Below, in pieces: positions 9,315 to 18,122 of a stretch of 64,000 nucleotides of DNA; the first letter of the stretch is position 1; every line of letters begins with the position of its first letter. The notes below the pieces were generated by a model that was not told the origin of the DNA, made no database searches, and saw only the letters and a list, made by a program, of their open reading frames with translations. Source of the DNA: Morganella morganii (lineage in GTDB: Bacteria; Pseudomonadota; Gammaproteobacteria; Enterobacterales; Enterobacteriaceae). The stretch spans positions 1,288,908-1,352,907 of the forward strand of contig NZ_NRQY01000001.1 of assembly GCF_003996855.1 (NCBI RefSeq), in the 5' to 3' direction. Position numbers and translations under genes: made by a program.

Positions 9315-9626
9315 CAACGCATCATGTACGGCTTCACCGAATACAGAAGCCGTCTGCGGCCCGGAAATACGGGCAAATTCCCGGCCGTCTTTAAAGATCA
9401 GAACAACCGGCAATCCCCATACCGCGTATTTGGCCGCCAGTACCGGTGCCTGCATCACATTCACTTTTCCGGCCCGGACGGCGGCTGGGAATAGTGTTAC
9501 CGCCTCATCAAACAGATGTTCACTCCGGCGGCACGGCTCACACCAGGGTGCATGAAAACGGATAACCGCAACACCATTGCCGTGTTCAATACCGGCAAAA
9601 TTGCTTTCGGTATAGTCTGGTATCAT
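9309..9626 (-). CDS. Thioredoxin-family protein
   Basis: 105-residue single-domain thioredoxin fold without signal peptide. The active site is WCEPC in RFHAPWCEPCRRSE (standard thioredoxin is WCGPC), and the cis-proline motif is GLPVV. It is likely cytosolic. The start at 9626 has GGGAGA upstream, and its ATG overlaps the stop of a possible 41-codon frame (ATGA), suggesting coupled translation. Its 3' end overlaps the last codons of the convergent AraC-type gene. Substrate unknown. Confidence 0.85.
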   Translation of the reverse strand: MIPDYTESNFAGIEHGNGVAVIRFHAPWCEPCRRSEHLFDEAVTLFPAAVRAGKVNVMQAPVLAAKYAVWGLPVVLIFKDGREFARISGPQTASVFGEAVHDALL

Positions 9627-9748
9627 ATGTTATCTCCCTTCTCAGAATGAAAAATGATTACGTTCAGCCCTTCTGCTTTTATAGCGCAACCCCTGAAAAG
9701 TCTAAAGTCTTCCGGATAACCGCCGATAATAACCTGTAGCCCTGTCAT
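9623..9748 (-). CDS. Possible small ORF coupled to the thioredoxin gene
   Basis: 41 codons starting at ATG 9748 and ending in a TGA that overlaps the thioredoxin ATG. The composition (VIIGGYPEDF, KAEGLNVIIF) looks protein-like, unlike the low-complexity translation further upstream, and the four-base overlap is typical of paired genes. There is no clear ribosome site and I do not recognise the protein. Confidence 0.35.
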   Translation of the reverse strand: MTGLQVIIGGYPEDFRLFRGCAIKAEGLNVIIFHSEKGDNI

Positions 9749-10663
9749 AATACACATATCAACATAATGATTTATATATGATTTTAGTATACGTCGACAT
9801 ATTATGTTTTTTTTATCGGATAAATTATTATTCAGCCTGTAATTACTCGTTATATGTGTAAATTCGCATTTACACTTTAAACTTGTGATCGGGTATATTG
9901 TGGTAATAATTTGTAATATTTCAGGTGTTTTGTATCTAAACTGATATAACATCATGAAGTATAATGACTTTTATAATTTTACATTATGAAATATATGTTT
10001 TTATTGTGTATAATTTATGTTTAAAAAAACACATAAATTTATGATTTTACCCGTTATAACGCATTTTTGATGTAATCAATGATTTTATTTTAAAAACAAA
10101 CCTATTACTCAAAATAAAAATATAAATAACAATAAGATTACAGGATTTTATCTTTGATATGACCGCGTTATTGATATTTAATCAAAATATTGAATTATTG
10201 ATTAAATTTTTAATTTACTTTTTATTCATTAAAAATCAATGTATTAAAAATAAAAAGATATGAAAATAGTATCTATGCGTTATAAATGAATGTAATCTTC
10301 ATTTACAAAAGAAAAGAAAATGAAATAATAATTTTATTTACTTATTTATCATAAGATTACAAAATAGGTAAAAAATAAAGATATATTTTTTTGAACACAG
10401 CAAAAATTGTTAACATTCAAAAAAGATTATAACGATCAAAAAATCATTATTGATAATTTTTATCAATCAATAATTAGCCTTTGATCGTTATAACTAACTT
10501 TACTTAGCCTGTGTAAGAGCTAATACTTAATCGCGAAATGCAGCTACGCCTTTCCTGCCATATTTAATTATGACGGAATTCGGATCTGTATTATCTGATT
10601 AATAATTCAGAATGCCTTGCATATTATTCCCATAAGAAACCCGGTAATTTTTGAGTACGACTC
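9749..10663. other. Long AT-rich non-coding region before fimbrial operon 1
   Basis: About 900 bases of very AT-rich DNA with no convincing gene, probably the control region of the fimbrial operon; H-NS binding is likely from composition alone. The notable element is the inverted repeat at 10427-10493. A similar-sized empty stretch precedes operon 2. Confidence 0.6.
10427..10493. repeat. 14-bp perfect inverted repeat with nested hairpin
   Basis: TTATAACGATCAAA (10427-10440) recurs as TTTGATCGTTATAA (10480-10493), 39 bases apart. The spacer has its own inverted repeat, ATTGATA and TATCAAT. The whole could fold as a cruciform or be a paired operator upstream of the XRE-fimbrial genes. Confidence 0.75.
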
Positions 10664-10900
10664 ATGATGAATATAAATAAAATTGTTGGAGAACAAATCA
10701 GAGCACACAGAAAAGAACAGGGATTATCCGGTTCAGAATTAGGTGACAAATTAAAATTAAGTCAACAACAAGTTTCACGTTATGAGCGTGGGGAATGTAA
10801 TATTCCGCTTGACATGCTGTTTACTATTTCACTGGTTCTGGAAGTGCCTTTTGTAAAGCTGTTTGGTGATCTGGATAACAGCCGGTATTTTATATATTAA
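10664..10900 (+). CDS. Small XRE-family (MrpJ-like) regulator
   Basis: 78-residue protein, essentially one lambda-repressor-type HTH: IRAHRKEQGLSGSELGDKL followed by LSQQQVSRYERGECNI. This SQQQ(V/I)SRYE signature is that of fimbria-linked regulators such as Proteus MrpJ, which represses flagellar genes when fimbriae are made. Here the gene is first in the cluster, 146 bases before the major fimbrin, whereas mrpJ is last in its operon. Two ATGs in a row leave the start ambiguous by one codon. A role in fimbria/motility switching is inferred. Confidence 0.8.
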   Translation: MMNINKIVGEQIRAHRKEQGLSGSELGDKLKLSQQQVSRYERGECNIPLDMLFTISLVLEVPFVKLFGDLDNSRYFIY

Positions 10901-10951
10901 TTTTATTATTTTTTCGTTTTTTCATTTTTAATACACACAATGCAAAAATTG

Positions 10952-11007
10952 CATCTGAAGATTACATTCTTCAGATGTAGTGGTTTACTATTTTTTAAGA
11001 TAGTAAA
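10952..11007 (+). terminator. Tandem hairpins between regulator and fimbrin genes
   Basis: CATCTGAAGA/TCTTCAGATG (10952-10961 and 10968-10977) is a perfect 10-bp stem. TTTACTAT/ATAGTAAA (10984-10991 and 11000-11007) follows with a T-rich loop. They probably attenuate read-through or protect the fimbrin mRNA 5' end. Confidence 0.5.
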
Positions 11008-11046
11008 ATTTGAAGATGGCGTTTATTTTTTTAGGAATTCAGTATT

Positions 11047-11595
11047 ATGAAATTAAATATTATTGGTGCATCTGTTGTATCCGCTTTATTATTCTCCGCT
11101 GCTGCTTCTGCTGCTGATCCGGTTATTGTAAACGGCGGAAACGTTCATTTTACCGGGGAACTGGTTAACGCGGCATGTGCAGTCAGCACTGAAAGCAGCA
11201 ACCAGACTGTAGAATTAGGTCAGTACCGTACAGCAAAATTAGCCGCAGCCGGCGACATGACAACTCCGGTTCCGTTCAAAATCAAACTGGTTGACTGTGA
11301 CCCGACTGTATCAGGAACTGCGGCTGTTGCCTTTGCAGGTCAGAGCATGGATGGTGACGCAACATTATTAGCTGTAAATTCAGGTACAAACGCACCGGCA
11401 GCACAGAACGTTGGTATTCAGATTTCTGATAGTACCTCTGCGATTTTATCACCAAACGGCAGCAAATTCTCAGCAGCCAAAACACTGAACGAAGGCACTA
11501 ACGTATTAGATTTCTCTGCCCGTTATGTTGCCAAAGGTGTATCCACACCGGGTCAGGCAAATGCTGATGCCACTTTCGTTGTTAAGTACGAATAA
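11047..11595 (+). CDS. Major type 1-like fimbrial subunit (operon 1)
   Basis: 182-residue secreted pilin. The signal peptide ends at about ASA (residue 22). The mature protein has the FimA pattern: GGNVHFTGELVNAACAVS with the first disulfide Cys, QTVELGQYRTA, KLVDCDPT with the second Cys, and the donor-strand-related C-terminus ADATFVVKYE. It polymerises into the fimbrial rod via the chaperone and usher encoded downstream. It is separated from the chaperone gene by a strong hairpin, consistent with far higher expression of the main subunit. It is paralogous to 23156-23713. Confidence 0.93.
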   Translation: MKLNIIGASVVSALLFSAAASAADPVIVNGGNVHFTGELVNAACAVSTESSNQTVELGQYRTAKLAAAGDMTTPVPFKIKLVDCDPTVSGTAAVAFAGQSMDGDATLLAVNSGTNAPAAQNVGIQISDSTSAILSPNGSKFSAAKTLNEGTNVLDFSARYVAKGVSTPGQANADATFVVKYE

Positions 11596-11625
11596 TAAAT
11601 TACAGAAAGTAATTAATTAAATAAA

Positions 11626-11704
11626 AACTCTCTCTGCACAGAATTATGCTTTATTAATTCTGACGATGGATTGTGCCTGTAACAGGGAGCAGAGAGGGTT
11701 TTAT
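11626..11704 (+). terminator. Partial terminator after the major fimbrin gene
   Basis: AACTCTCTCTGC (11626-11637) pairs with GCAGAGAGGGTT (11689-11700), with CAGAATTA/TAATTCTG nested inside, and TTTT follows. It sits between pilin and chaperone genes, a usual place for an attenuating terminator. Confidence 0.7.
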
Positions 11705-11794
11705 ATATCATCTACTGTATTATAAGCCATCCCGAAAAATGAAATACCATACTCTATGCGTTATTTCTTACAGAGAATATTAAGAGGTGCCTTT

Positions 11795-12493
11795 GTGATT
11801 TCTGATTATTTTAAAAATAGTGCATTGATATTGTTTTTCACACTGATTTCAGGTTTTTCTTATTCCGCATCAAATCAAAACTCAGGAATCGCACTGGGTG
11901 CAACCCGGATTATTTATCCCCAGGATGCAAAACAAACTTCACTGTCTGTAATTAATCACAGCCCGAAAGAGCGTTTTTTGATCAACTCATGGGTTGATAA
12001 TGAAAACGGCAAAGAGAAAGACTTTGTTATTACTCCGCCATTATTTGTGATGGAGCCTGCCAGCGAAAATATTCTGCGGATTGTCAATCTGGCTCAGGAT
12101 CTGCCGAAAGACAGAGAATCTATTTTCTGGCTGAACGTAAAAGCCATTCCGTCCGTGGATAAAGAGTCACTGGAAGGAAAAAATGTTCTCCAGCTGGCGA
12201 TTCTGTCGCGGATTAAATTATTTGTCAGACCGGCGAATTTACCGATCCAGACAGAAGATGCGGCGGAAAAAATTACCATCACGCAAAAAAACGGCGCGAT
12301 TACGATTGATAACCCGACGCCTTATTACACCACGTTCGTCAATATCATTTTAGACGGACGTCCGCTTGAAAATGTCATGGTTGCACCATTCAGTGCCCAT
12401 CAGATTGCCGGTAAAAACGGCCGTAAACTGACTTATCAGACAATTAATGATTACGGCGGACTGCGCAAACAGCGCGAAGTGAATCTGAATTAA
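11795..12493 (+). CDS. Periplasmic fimbrial chaperone (operon 1)
   Basis: PapD/FimC-type chaperone of about 232 residues that caps pilus subunits in the periplasm by donor-strand complementation. After a signal peptide come GIALGATRIIYP, the PPLFVMEP and DRESIFWLNVKAIP segments of the subunit-binding edge, and the C-terminal domain. I prefer the GTG at 11795, which has AAGAGG upstream; an in-frame ATG at 11756 has no ribosome site and gives an odd N-terminus. The usher follows 43 bases later. Confidence 0.9.
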   Translation: MISDYFKNSALILFFTLISGFSYSASNQNSGIALGATRIIYPQDAKQTSLSVINHSPKERFLINSWVDNENGKEKDFVITPPLFVMEPASENILRIVNLAQDLPKDRESIFWLNVKAIPSVDKESLEGKNVLQLAILSRIKLFVRPANLPIQTEDAAEKITITQKNGAITIDNPTPYYTTFVNIILDGRPLENVMVAPFSAHQIAGKNGRKLTYQTINDYGGLRKQREVNLN

Positions 12494-12536
12494 GACATTC
12501 ATTATTTTATTGTTGTCATGCAGGGAACAGGGTGAA

Positions 12537-15125
12537 ATGAGTAACATCAAAAAGGTTTTCACACATACGCCGGTCTATTTTGCTGTGCTTGCAGCCGTTA
12601 CGTGTTTTTTCCCTGCGGGAACCGCCGGTGCGAAACCTTCCTTTAACGCCGCGTTTTTAACCGACGACCTGTCTGATGCGGATGTCTCTGATTTATCCCG
12701 CTTTGAATCGGGCGGCTATCAGCCACCCGGTAATTACCTGGTTGAACTGTCCGTTAATAATGATTTTGTCTCCTCCTCTGAAATCACCTTTACCGAGCTG
12801 AAAAATAAAGAGGGTGAGCCTTATTTATTCCCCTGCTTCAGTGCAGAGACCATTATCGGTTTCGGGGTAAATATCGCCCGTCCGGAGGAATTAACCGCGC
12901 AGGATAAGCAATGCTTTCCGTTTACCGAAAAAATTCCCGGTTCAGAATATCACTTTGATTTTCAGAAACAGCGGCTGATGCTCAGTTTCCCTCAGGCCAG
13001 CCTCTCCGGGCAGGCACGCGGCTATATTCCGCCGGACAGATGGGAATCCGGTATTCCGGCGCTGTTTATGAACTATTTCGCGTCCGGGAATAATAACTCG
13101 GACAATACCAGCAGCTACTACGTGAACCTGAACTCAGGATTTAACCTCGGTGCTTGGCAGTTCCGTCAGTCCGGCTCCTGGAATTACAACAAAGGTAAAA
13201 ACACCAGTAACAGCCAGTGGCGCAGCCTGATGAACTATGTTCAGCGGCCGATCATCGCCCTGAAAAGCCAGCTGGTCATCGGTGACGGCAACTCGGACGG
13301 CAGTGTCTTTGACTCTGCCGGGTTCCGTGGTGTGCGGCTGTTTTCTGTCGATAATATGTATCCGGACAGCCAGCAGGGTTATGCCCCGACCGTGCGTGGT
13401 ATGGCGAAAACCGATGCCAAGGTGGTTATCCGCCAGAACGGTTATGTGATTTATCAGGTGTATGTTCCGCCGGGTCCGTTTGTCATTAATGACTTAAATC
13501 CGGCCACTTCCAGTGGTGACTTACAGGTTACCATCGAGGAGAAAGACGGCACGCAGCAGCAGTATGTCGTACCCTATTCGACACTGCCGGTGCTCCAGCG
13601 TGAAGGCCGTGTGAAATATGATGTGATGGCCGGGGAATTCCGCAGCGGTAACAGTAACCAGGATAAGCCAACATTTGTCCAGGCGACACTGCTGGCCGGT
13701 CTGACACGGGATATCTCTGTTTATACCGGGACGCAGCTGGCGGATAAATATAAATCCGTACTGGTGGGTGTCGGCCAGAATATCGGTCGTTTTGGTGCAT
13801 TTTCATTCGATGTCACCCATGCAAACAGTGAACTGGCGGACGGCTCAAATCACAGCGGGCAGTCATTCCGTTTCCTGTATGCAAAATCTCTGAACACCAC
13901 CGGAACCACGTTCCAGTTATTGGGTTACCGCTATTCCACCAAGGGCTTCTATACCTTAAACGATGTCGCGTATAAACAGATGTCCGGGTATGAATATGCC
14001 CCGGATGGCGAAGATGGTAATACCGGCAAGCCGATCATTATTAATTATCACAACCTGCTCTATAACAAAAAAGGGCGTTTTCAGGTCAATATTTCGCAAT
14101 CATTTGATCAGTACGGCTCGCTCTATGTATCCGGTAACCAGCAATCTTACTGGAACCGCAGCGGCAAAGATGAATGGTATCAGGCCGGGTATTCCAACAG
14201 CTGGAACGGGATAAATTACTCCGTTTCCCTGAGCACCACCAAGGCACTGGAACTCAAAGAGCGCGATAACATGCTGTCAGTGAATGTGTCCGTGCCGTTT
14301 TCCTCATTCTCATCGCGTAATGCGCGCAGTAATGATGCCTTTAATAACGCCTATGCCACCTTCTCCGCCACCAATAACTCCGGCGGCCGGGACGCTTACC
14401 GCGTCGGCATGAACGGCACGCTGCTGGAAGCCAGAAACCTGAGCTATTCCGTATCACAGGGACATGTCAGCCAGCAGGGTTATAACGGCTCGGCCGGCCT
14501 GGATTATCAGGGCACCTACGGCGACTTCGGGATCAGCTATAACTACGACCCGGATCAGAACCAGCTGAACTACCGGGCTTCGGGTGCGGTACTGCTGCAT
14601 GAGAACGGGTTTACATTCGGCCAGTCAATCAATGACACCACCGTGCTGGTCAAAGCGCCGGGTGCTGCCGGTGTGGCGGTGGAAAACTATACCGGGGTGA
14701 AAACGGACTGGCGTGGTTACGCCATCATCCCTTATGCCTCCGCCTACAGGAACAACCGTATTGCCCTGAATCCGGACTCATTTAATGACAATACGGAAAT
14801 TAAAAATAACGTACAGAACGTGGTGCCGATCAGCGGCGCTGTCGCCCGTGCCACGTTTGAGACCAGTATCGGGATCCGAGCGCTGCTCACCCTGACACAC
14901 AACGGCAAACCAATCCGCTTCGGCAGTATGGTGCAGGAAACCGGCTCTCAGATCAGCAGCATCGCTGATGATGACGGGCGTGTGTATTTAACCGGCCTGC
15001 CGCTGACCGGGAAATTACTGGTGCAGTGGGGAAATCAGCCGGGTGACCAGTGCACTGCGGATTATGATTTTACCCGTCAGGAAATCAAAGGGCCGTTACT
15101 CCGGACCGCGCTTGAATGTAAATAG
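12537..15125 (+). CDS. Fimbrial outer-membrane usher (operon 1)
   Basis: 862-residue FimD/PapC-type usher, the outer-membrane pore that assembles and exports the fimbria. It has a signal peptide, an N-terminal chaperone-binding domain (FNAAFL, DLSRF), a barrel with plug (GYAPTVRGMAKTDAKVVIRQ, VPYSTLPVLQREG) and C-terminal domains with the Cys pair (GDQCTADYDF, ALECK). Full length and intact, unlike its paralogue at 19153-21757. The ATG at 12537 follows AGGGTGAA. The adhesin gene starts eight bases after its stop. Confidence 0.94.
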   Translation: MSNIKKVFTHTPVYFAVLAAVTCFFPAGTAGAKPSFNAAFLTDDLSDADVSDLSRFESGGYQPPGNYLVELSVNNDFVSSSEITFTELKNKEGEPYLFPCFSAETIIGFGVNIARPEELTAQDKQCFPFTEKIPGSEYHFDFQKQRLMLSFPQASLSGQARGYIPPDRWESGIPALFMNYFASGNNNSDNTSSYYVNLNSGFNLGAWQFRQSGSWNYNKGKNTSNSQWRSLMNYVQRPIIALKSQLVIGDGNSDGSVFDSAGFRGVRLFSVDNMYPDSQQGYAPTVRGMAKTDAKVVIRQNGYVIYQVYVPPGPFVINDLNPATSSGDLQVTIEEKDGTQQQYVVPYSTLPVLQREGRVKYDVMAGEFRSGNSNQDKPTFVQATLLAGLTRDISVYTGTQLADKYKSVLVGVGQNIGRFGAFSFDVTHANSELADGSNHSGQSFRFLYAKSLNTTGTTFQLLGYRYSTKGFYTLNDVAYKQMSGYEYAPDGEDGNTGKPIIINYHNLLYNKKGRFQVNISQSFDQYGSLYVSGNQQSYWNRSGKDEWYQAGYSNSWNGINYSVSLSTTKALELKERDNMLSVNVSVPFSSFSSRNARSNDAFNNAYATFSATNNSGGRDAYRVGMNGTLLEARNLSYSVSQGHVSQQGYNGSAGLDYQGTYGDFGISYNYDPDQNQLNYRASGAVLLHENGFTFGQSINDTTVLVKAPGAAGVAVENYTGVKTDWRGYAIIPYASAYRNNRIALNPDSFNDNTEIKNNVQNVVPISGAVARATFETSIGIRALLTLTHNGKPIRFGSMVQETGSQISSIADDDGRVYLTGLPLTGKLLVQWGNQPGDQCTADYDFTRQEIKGPLLRTALECK

Positions 15126-15132
15126 AGAGTTA

Positions 15133-16134
15133 ATGATGAAAAAGAGATATGCAATCCCGTTATTAATGGCATTTTTACCTCTTCCGGCGCTGGCAGTGGT
15201 ATGCAGTAATGCCTCCGGCGGGGTCAGTGAAGTGTATTATGATCTGACAGACAGCTTTACTTCCGCCAATAACCAGGTCGGTCAGGTAAAAATATTAACC
15301 AAAAACTTCAGTGAACGGGTTGAGGGGATCTGCCCGGTTCACTCCGGTAATAACCGGACAATGCGAAGCTATGTCGCCAATATGCCTGTAGTGGAAACGG
15401 AAGGGAAATATAAATACCTCCAGCTGAATGATTATCTGCGCGGGGCGATGAGTATTATTGACAGCTCCGCCGGTACTTTTTATCCGCCCCAGGACTATGT
15501 TCTGATGGGAAATCACCCGAACGTTACCAAGGGAAAACCGTTCGGTATCATGGACAGTAATTTTACATTCCGTCTGAAAGTGACCCGCCGTTTTGTTGAT
15601 CAGGTGGTGATCCCGAAAAAGACGCTGTTTACCGTATATGTCACCACGGCAAATACCGACCCGTTAAGCACTCCCGTCTACACCATCAGCTACAGCGGCA
15701 TTATTAATGTGCCGCAGCAATGCAAAGTCGGGGTTAATGATATTGTGGTGATTAACTTCGGCAAAATCGGCTCGCAATTATTCAGCCAGGCCGGTGCCGG
15801 TAATAAGCCAGCTACGGTAAATAAAAAACTCGAAAATATCGCGATACAGTGTACCAACGTAGAAGCCAAAGCTTATCTGACACTGCGTATCGAAGCCGAA
15901 AAAGTCAACGGTAATATGATTGTCTCTGATAACCCGGATGTCGGTTTTATGGTTGGTGATAAAGACGGCAACGCATTAACGCCGAATAATATCGGCAGTG
16001 TTATTCCGTTCCAGCTCGATGGTGCCGGATCGGCCCGGACGGCAATTACCGCCTGGCCTGTCAGCGTGACAGGAAATAAACCGAAAGAAGGTGTTTTCCA
16101 ATCCCGCGGATATTTACGCGTAGACTACGAATAA
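15133..16134 (+). CDS. Fimbrial tip adhesin (operon 1)
   Basis: About 333-residue two-domain secreted protein with a signal peptide (LPLPALA). The N-terminal half (to about residue 190) has no match I recognise and should be the receptor-binding domain. The C-terminal half is a pilin domain (INVPQQCKVGVNDIVVINFG, then SRGYLRVDYE). This FimH-like layout and position after the usher indicate the tip adhesin. The start at 15133 replaces a longer frame that would overlap the usher by about 80 bases. Receptor unknown. Paralogue: 18123-19124. Confidence 0.85.
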   Translation: MMKKRYAIPLLMAFLPLPALAVVCSNASGGVSEVYYDLTDSFTSANNQVGQVKILTKNFSERVEGICPVHSGNNRTMRSYVANMPVVETEGKYKYLQLNDYLRGAMSIIDSSAGTFYPPQDYVLMGNHPNVTKGKPFGIMDSNFTFRLKVTRRFVDQVVIPKKTLFTVYVTTANTDPLSTPVYTISYSGIINVPQQCKVGVNDIVVINFGKIGSQLFSQAGAGNKPATVNKKLENIAIQCTNVEAKAYLTLRIEAEKVNGNMIVSDNPDVGFMVGDKDGNALTPNNIGSVIPFQLDGAGSARTAITAWPVSVTGNKPKEGVFQSRGYLRVDYE

Positions 16135-16145
16135 CAGGCACGGTA

Positions 16146-16679
16146 ATGAAAAAAAGAATAAAACACGCTCTGTTTCCCCTGCTTTCCGGATGGCTGCTGA
16201 TCCATTCCGCTGCCGCCTATGAACTTGGCCGGGTGAATATTGAGTTGTCCGGTGAAATTGTGGCTTACAGCTGCGGGGTTGAAGTCTCTCAGGCAAATAA
16301 AAAAGTTGAGCTGGGGCGCTGGGCACTGAAGAATTTCCGTGCCGCCGGTGATAAAACACAATCCATGCCGTTCAGTTTTCAGTTACAGAACTGCCCGCCC
16401 TCTTCTGCTGTCACCTTTGTTTTCAGCGGTAAGAAAGATAAAACGGACAGCTCATTGCTGGCCATAAATGAAGGTGCAAGTGCGGCGAGGTCTGTGGCGG
16501 TGGAAATCCTCGACAGTCAAAAAAACCGGCTGCCTATGGAGACCAAAAGCCCGAAAATCGCCATGGATATTAACGGTAACGGTCAGGCGCAATTTTATGC
16601 CAATTATATCGCCACCGCTGACCGCCCGACTCCCGGCATTGCCGATGCGGATGCTACTTTTATGATTACTTATGATTAA
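16146..16679 (+). CDS. Minor fimbrial subunit (operon 1)
   Basis: 177-residue pilin-domain protein with signal peptide (ending near SAAA). It has the paired Cys (AYSCGVEVSQ and LQNCPPS), VELGRWALKNF, and a C-terminal ADATFMITYD strand. It is the last gene of operon 1, 11 bases after the adhesin, and is likely an adaptor between rod and tip or a FimF/FimG equivalent. The cluster ends at a hairpin facing the barrel gene. Confidence 0.88.
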   Translation: MKKRIKHALFPLLSGWLLIHSAAAYELGRVNIELSGEIVAYSCGVEVSQANKKVELGRWALKNFRAAGDKTQSMPFSFQLQNCPPSSAVTFVFSGKKDKTDSSLLAINEGASAARSVAVEILDSQKNRLPMETKSPKIAMDINGNGQAQFYANYIATADRPTPGIADADATFMITYD

Positions 16680-16707
16680 TCCCGTCACAACAATATTTTG
16701 CGGATGA

Positions 16708-16735
16708 CCGTCTCTGCATTTATGTGCAGAGACGG
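16708..16735. terminator. Convergent hairpin between operon 1 and the barrel gene
   Basis: CCGTCTCTGCA (16708-16718) and TGCAGAGACGG (16725-16735) form a perfect 11-bp stem with a 6-base loop, placed between two convergent genes. The T-run is poor. Confidence 0.65.
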
Positions 16736-16743
16736 AGAATAAA

Positions 16744-17520
16744 TTAAAAGTGATACCGGATACCGGCGTACAGCAAATGTAATTTAACATCCGTATTGGT
16801 ATAACCTGTTGCGGTATTAAGACCATTATGCGCCGTAATTCTGTTTTCTGCCGATCCGGCATCCGTATATGAATAACCGGTATCCAGCGAAATATTATCA
16901 TTAATATTCCAGGAAATACCGGCACCGGCAGACCAGGCCAGATTAGTCACACTTTTTGATGCCCCGGCACTAAGCGCCTGCCCGGCCACATTGGTATCCC
17001 AGGAAACATCATTACGGATAAATGCAGCACCGGCCCCGGCCATCAGATAAGCACTAATATCATTATTAACCGGAATGTCATAATACACATTCACCATCAG
17101 GGTATCGGCTTTCGTTTTCATATACAGCGAAGACTCTGACGGTAACGGAAAGGTGTTATTTTTCTGATTATGCCAGTAGCCGGAAACAGACGGTGAAAAA
17201 GACATATTATCATCCTGCTGCCCGTAATGCTGAAATGCGAGTTCAACACGGACAGGCTGATAAGTATCAGCGGTAAACTGATACCCTACCGCGATCCCCG
17301 GCGAAAAAGCAGTCTCTGTGATATTTTTCAGATTTTCTTTTTCAATATTATATGACAGCGCTCCCGCTGTCATACCCGAGCCCTGTAATGAATTATCTGT
17401 TGTTTTTAACACCCCCGCACCTGCCTTGGCCGAAATATAAAAACCCGGCTGAGATGCGGAAAATGCATGTGCGGAAGCCAGTGCCAGCAGGCAGCCTGTC
17501 AGTAATTTACTCTTTATCAT
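16744..17520 (-). CDS. Opacity-type outer-membrane beta-barrel protein
   Basis: 258 residues with an N-terminal signal peptide (LALASAHAFSA) and an eight-stranded barrel pattern: GFYISAKAGAG near the start, VGYQFTADTYQPVRVELAFQ, AYLMAGAGAAFI, WSAGAGISWNI, and the terminal aromatic signature YAGIRYHF. This is the Opa/OmpA-like surface-antigen fold. It lies exactly between two convergent fimbrial operons, on the strand of the second one and 24 bases past its last gene, so it might be its distal member. A role in adhesion or serum resistance is only a guess. Confidence 0.75.
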   Translation of the reverse strand: MIKSKLLTGCLLALASAHAFSASQPGFYISAKAGAGVLKTTDNSLQGSGMTAGALSYNIEKENLKNITETAFSPGIAVGYQFTADTYQPVRVELAFQHYGQQDDNMSFSPSVSGYWHNQKNNTFPLPSESSLYMKTKADTLMVNVYYDIPVNNDISAYLMAGAGAAFIRNDVSWDTNVAGQALSAGASKSVTNLAWSAGAGISWNINDNISLDTGYSYTDAGSAENRITAHNGLNTATGYTNTDVKLHLLYAGIRYHF

Positions 17521-17544
17521 TATTTGGTTCCCGAATAATCAATA

Positions 17545-18105
17545 TTAAAGATATTCCAGTGTAAAGGTTGCCTGTGAATTTGCGGTACCTGCACCGACCG
17601 GATTACCTGTGGCGACATATTGCGCATAAAACTCCAGCGGAATAATCGTATAATCCGGACTAACCGGATATATAATGGTTTCAGAATTGGGTTTTACAAC
17701 ATTCTTATTTCTGTCAAGAATAGAGATCCCTATATTTCTGGCAGTACTGCCGGCATCAAGTTTAAACAGTGTATTATTTACAGAATCCGCCGTACCTGAA
17801 AATTTTACTTTTACGCCGGTTGCCAGCGGCCCGCAGTCAATCAGGTTAATGACAAACCGCTTAGGCGGCACGCCCCGCGGTGTTTCCTGAAATTGCTTTA
17901 CCGCCCATGTTCCCAGGTCAACCGTCTGGTTCATTGTGCCCGGTGTAATGGTGCAGGCATTGGAAACCAGATTGGCTTTCATGATTAAGTTAATACTGCC
18001 GATATCCGAAACAGCAGCAGAGCTGAATAACGTCGTCAGTAAAAAAATCAGACTTCCTTTTCTGCGCCCTGTTCCGGAAAAATCATTATTTGTACTTTTC
18101 ATCAT
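17545..18105 (-). CDS. Minor fimbrial subunit (operon 2)
   Basis: 186-residue pilin-domain protein. A charged N-terminus precedes a hydrophobic signal segment (GSLIFLLTTLFSSAAVS). Cys pairs lie in SNACTITPG and LIDCGPLA, with QTVDLGTWAVKQF, and the C-terminal strand is SQATFTLEYL. It is the counterpart of 16146-16679 and last of operon 2, 17 bases after the adhesin gene. The frame is intact although upstream genes of this operon are damaged. Confidence 0.85.
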   Translation of the reverse strand: MMKSTNNDFSGTGRRKGSLIFLLTTLFSSAAVSDIGSINLIMKANLVSNACTITPGTMNQTVDLGTWAVKQFQETPRGVPPKRFVINLIDCGPLATGVKVKFSGTADSVNNTLFKLDAGSTARNIGISILDRNKNVVKPNSETIIYPVSPDYTIIPLEFYAQYVATGNPVGAGTANSQATFTLEYL

Positions 18106-18122
18106 CTGTATCCTCCGGAGAA

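Noticed and set aside
9623..9955. 110-residue protein upstream of the thioredoxin gene
   Set aside because: Only the last 41 codons look protein-like; the rest is an AT-rich chance translation.
10427..10493. Invertible fimbrial promoter switch
   Set aside because: The arms enclose only 39 bases without a visible promoter, and no FimB/MrpI-type recombinase gene is in the window.
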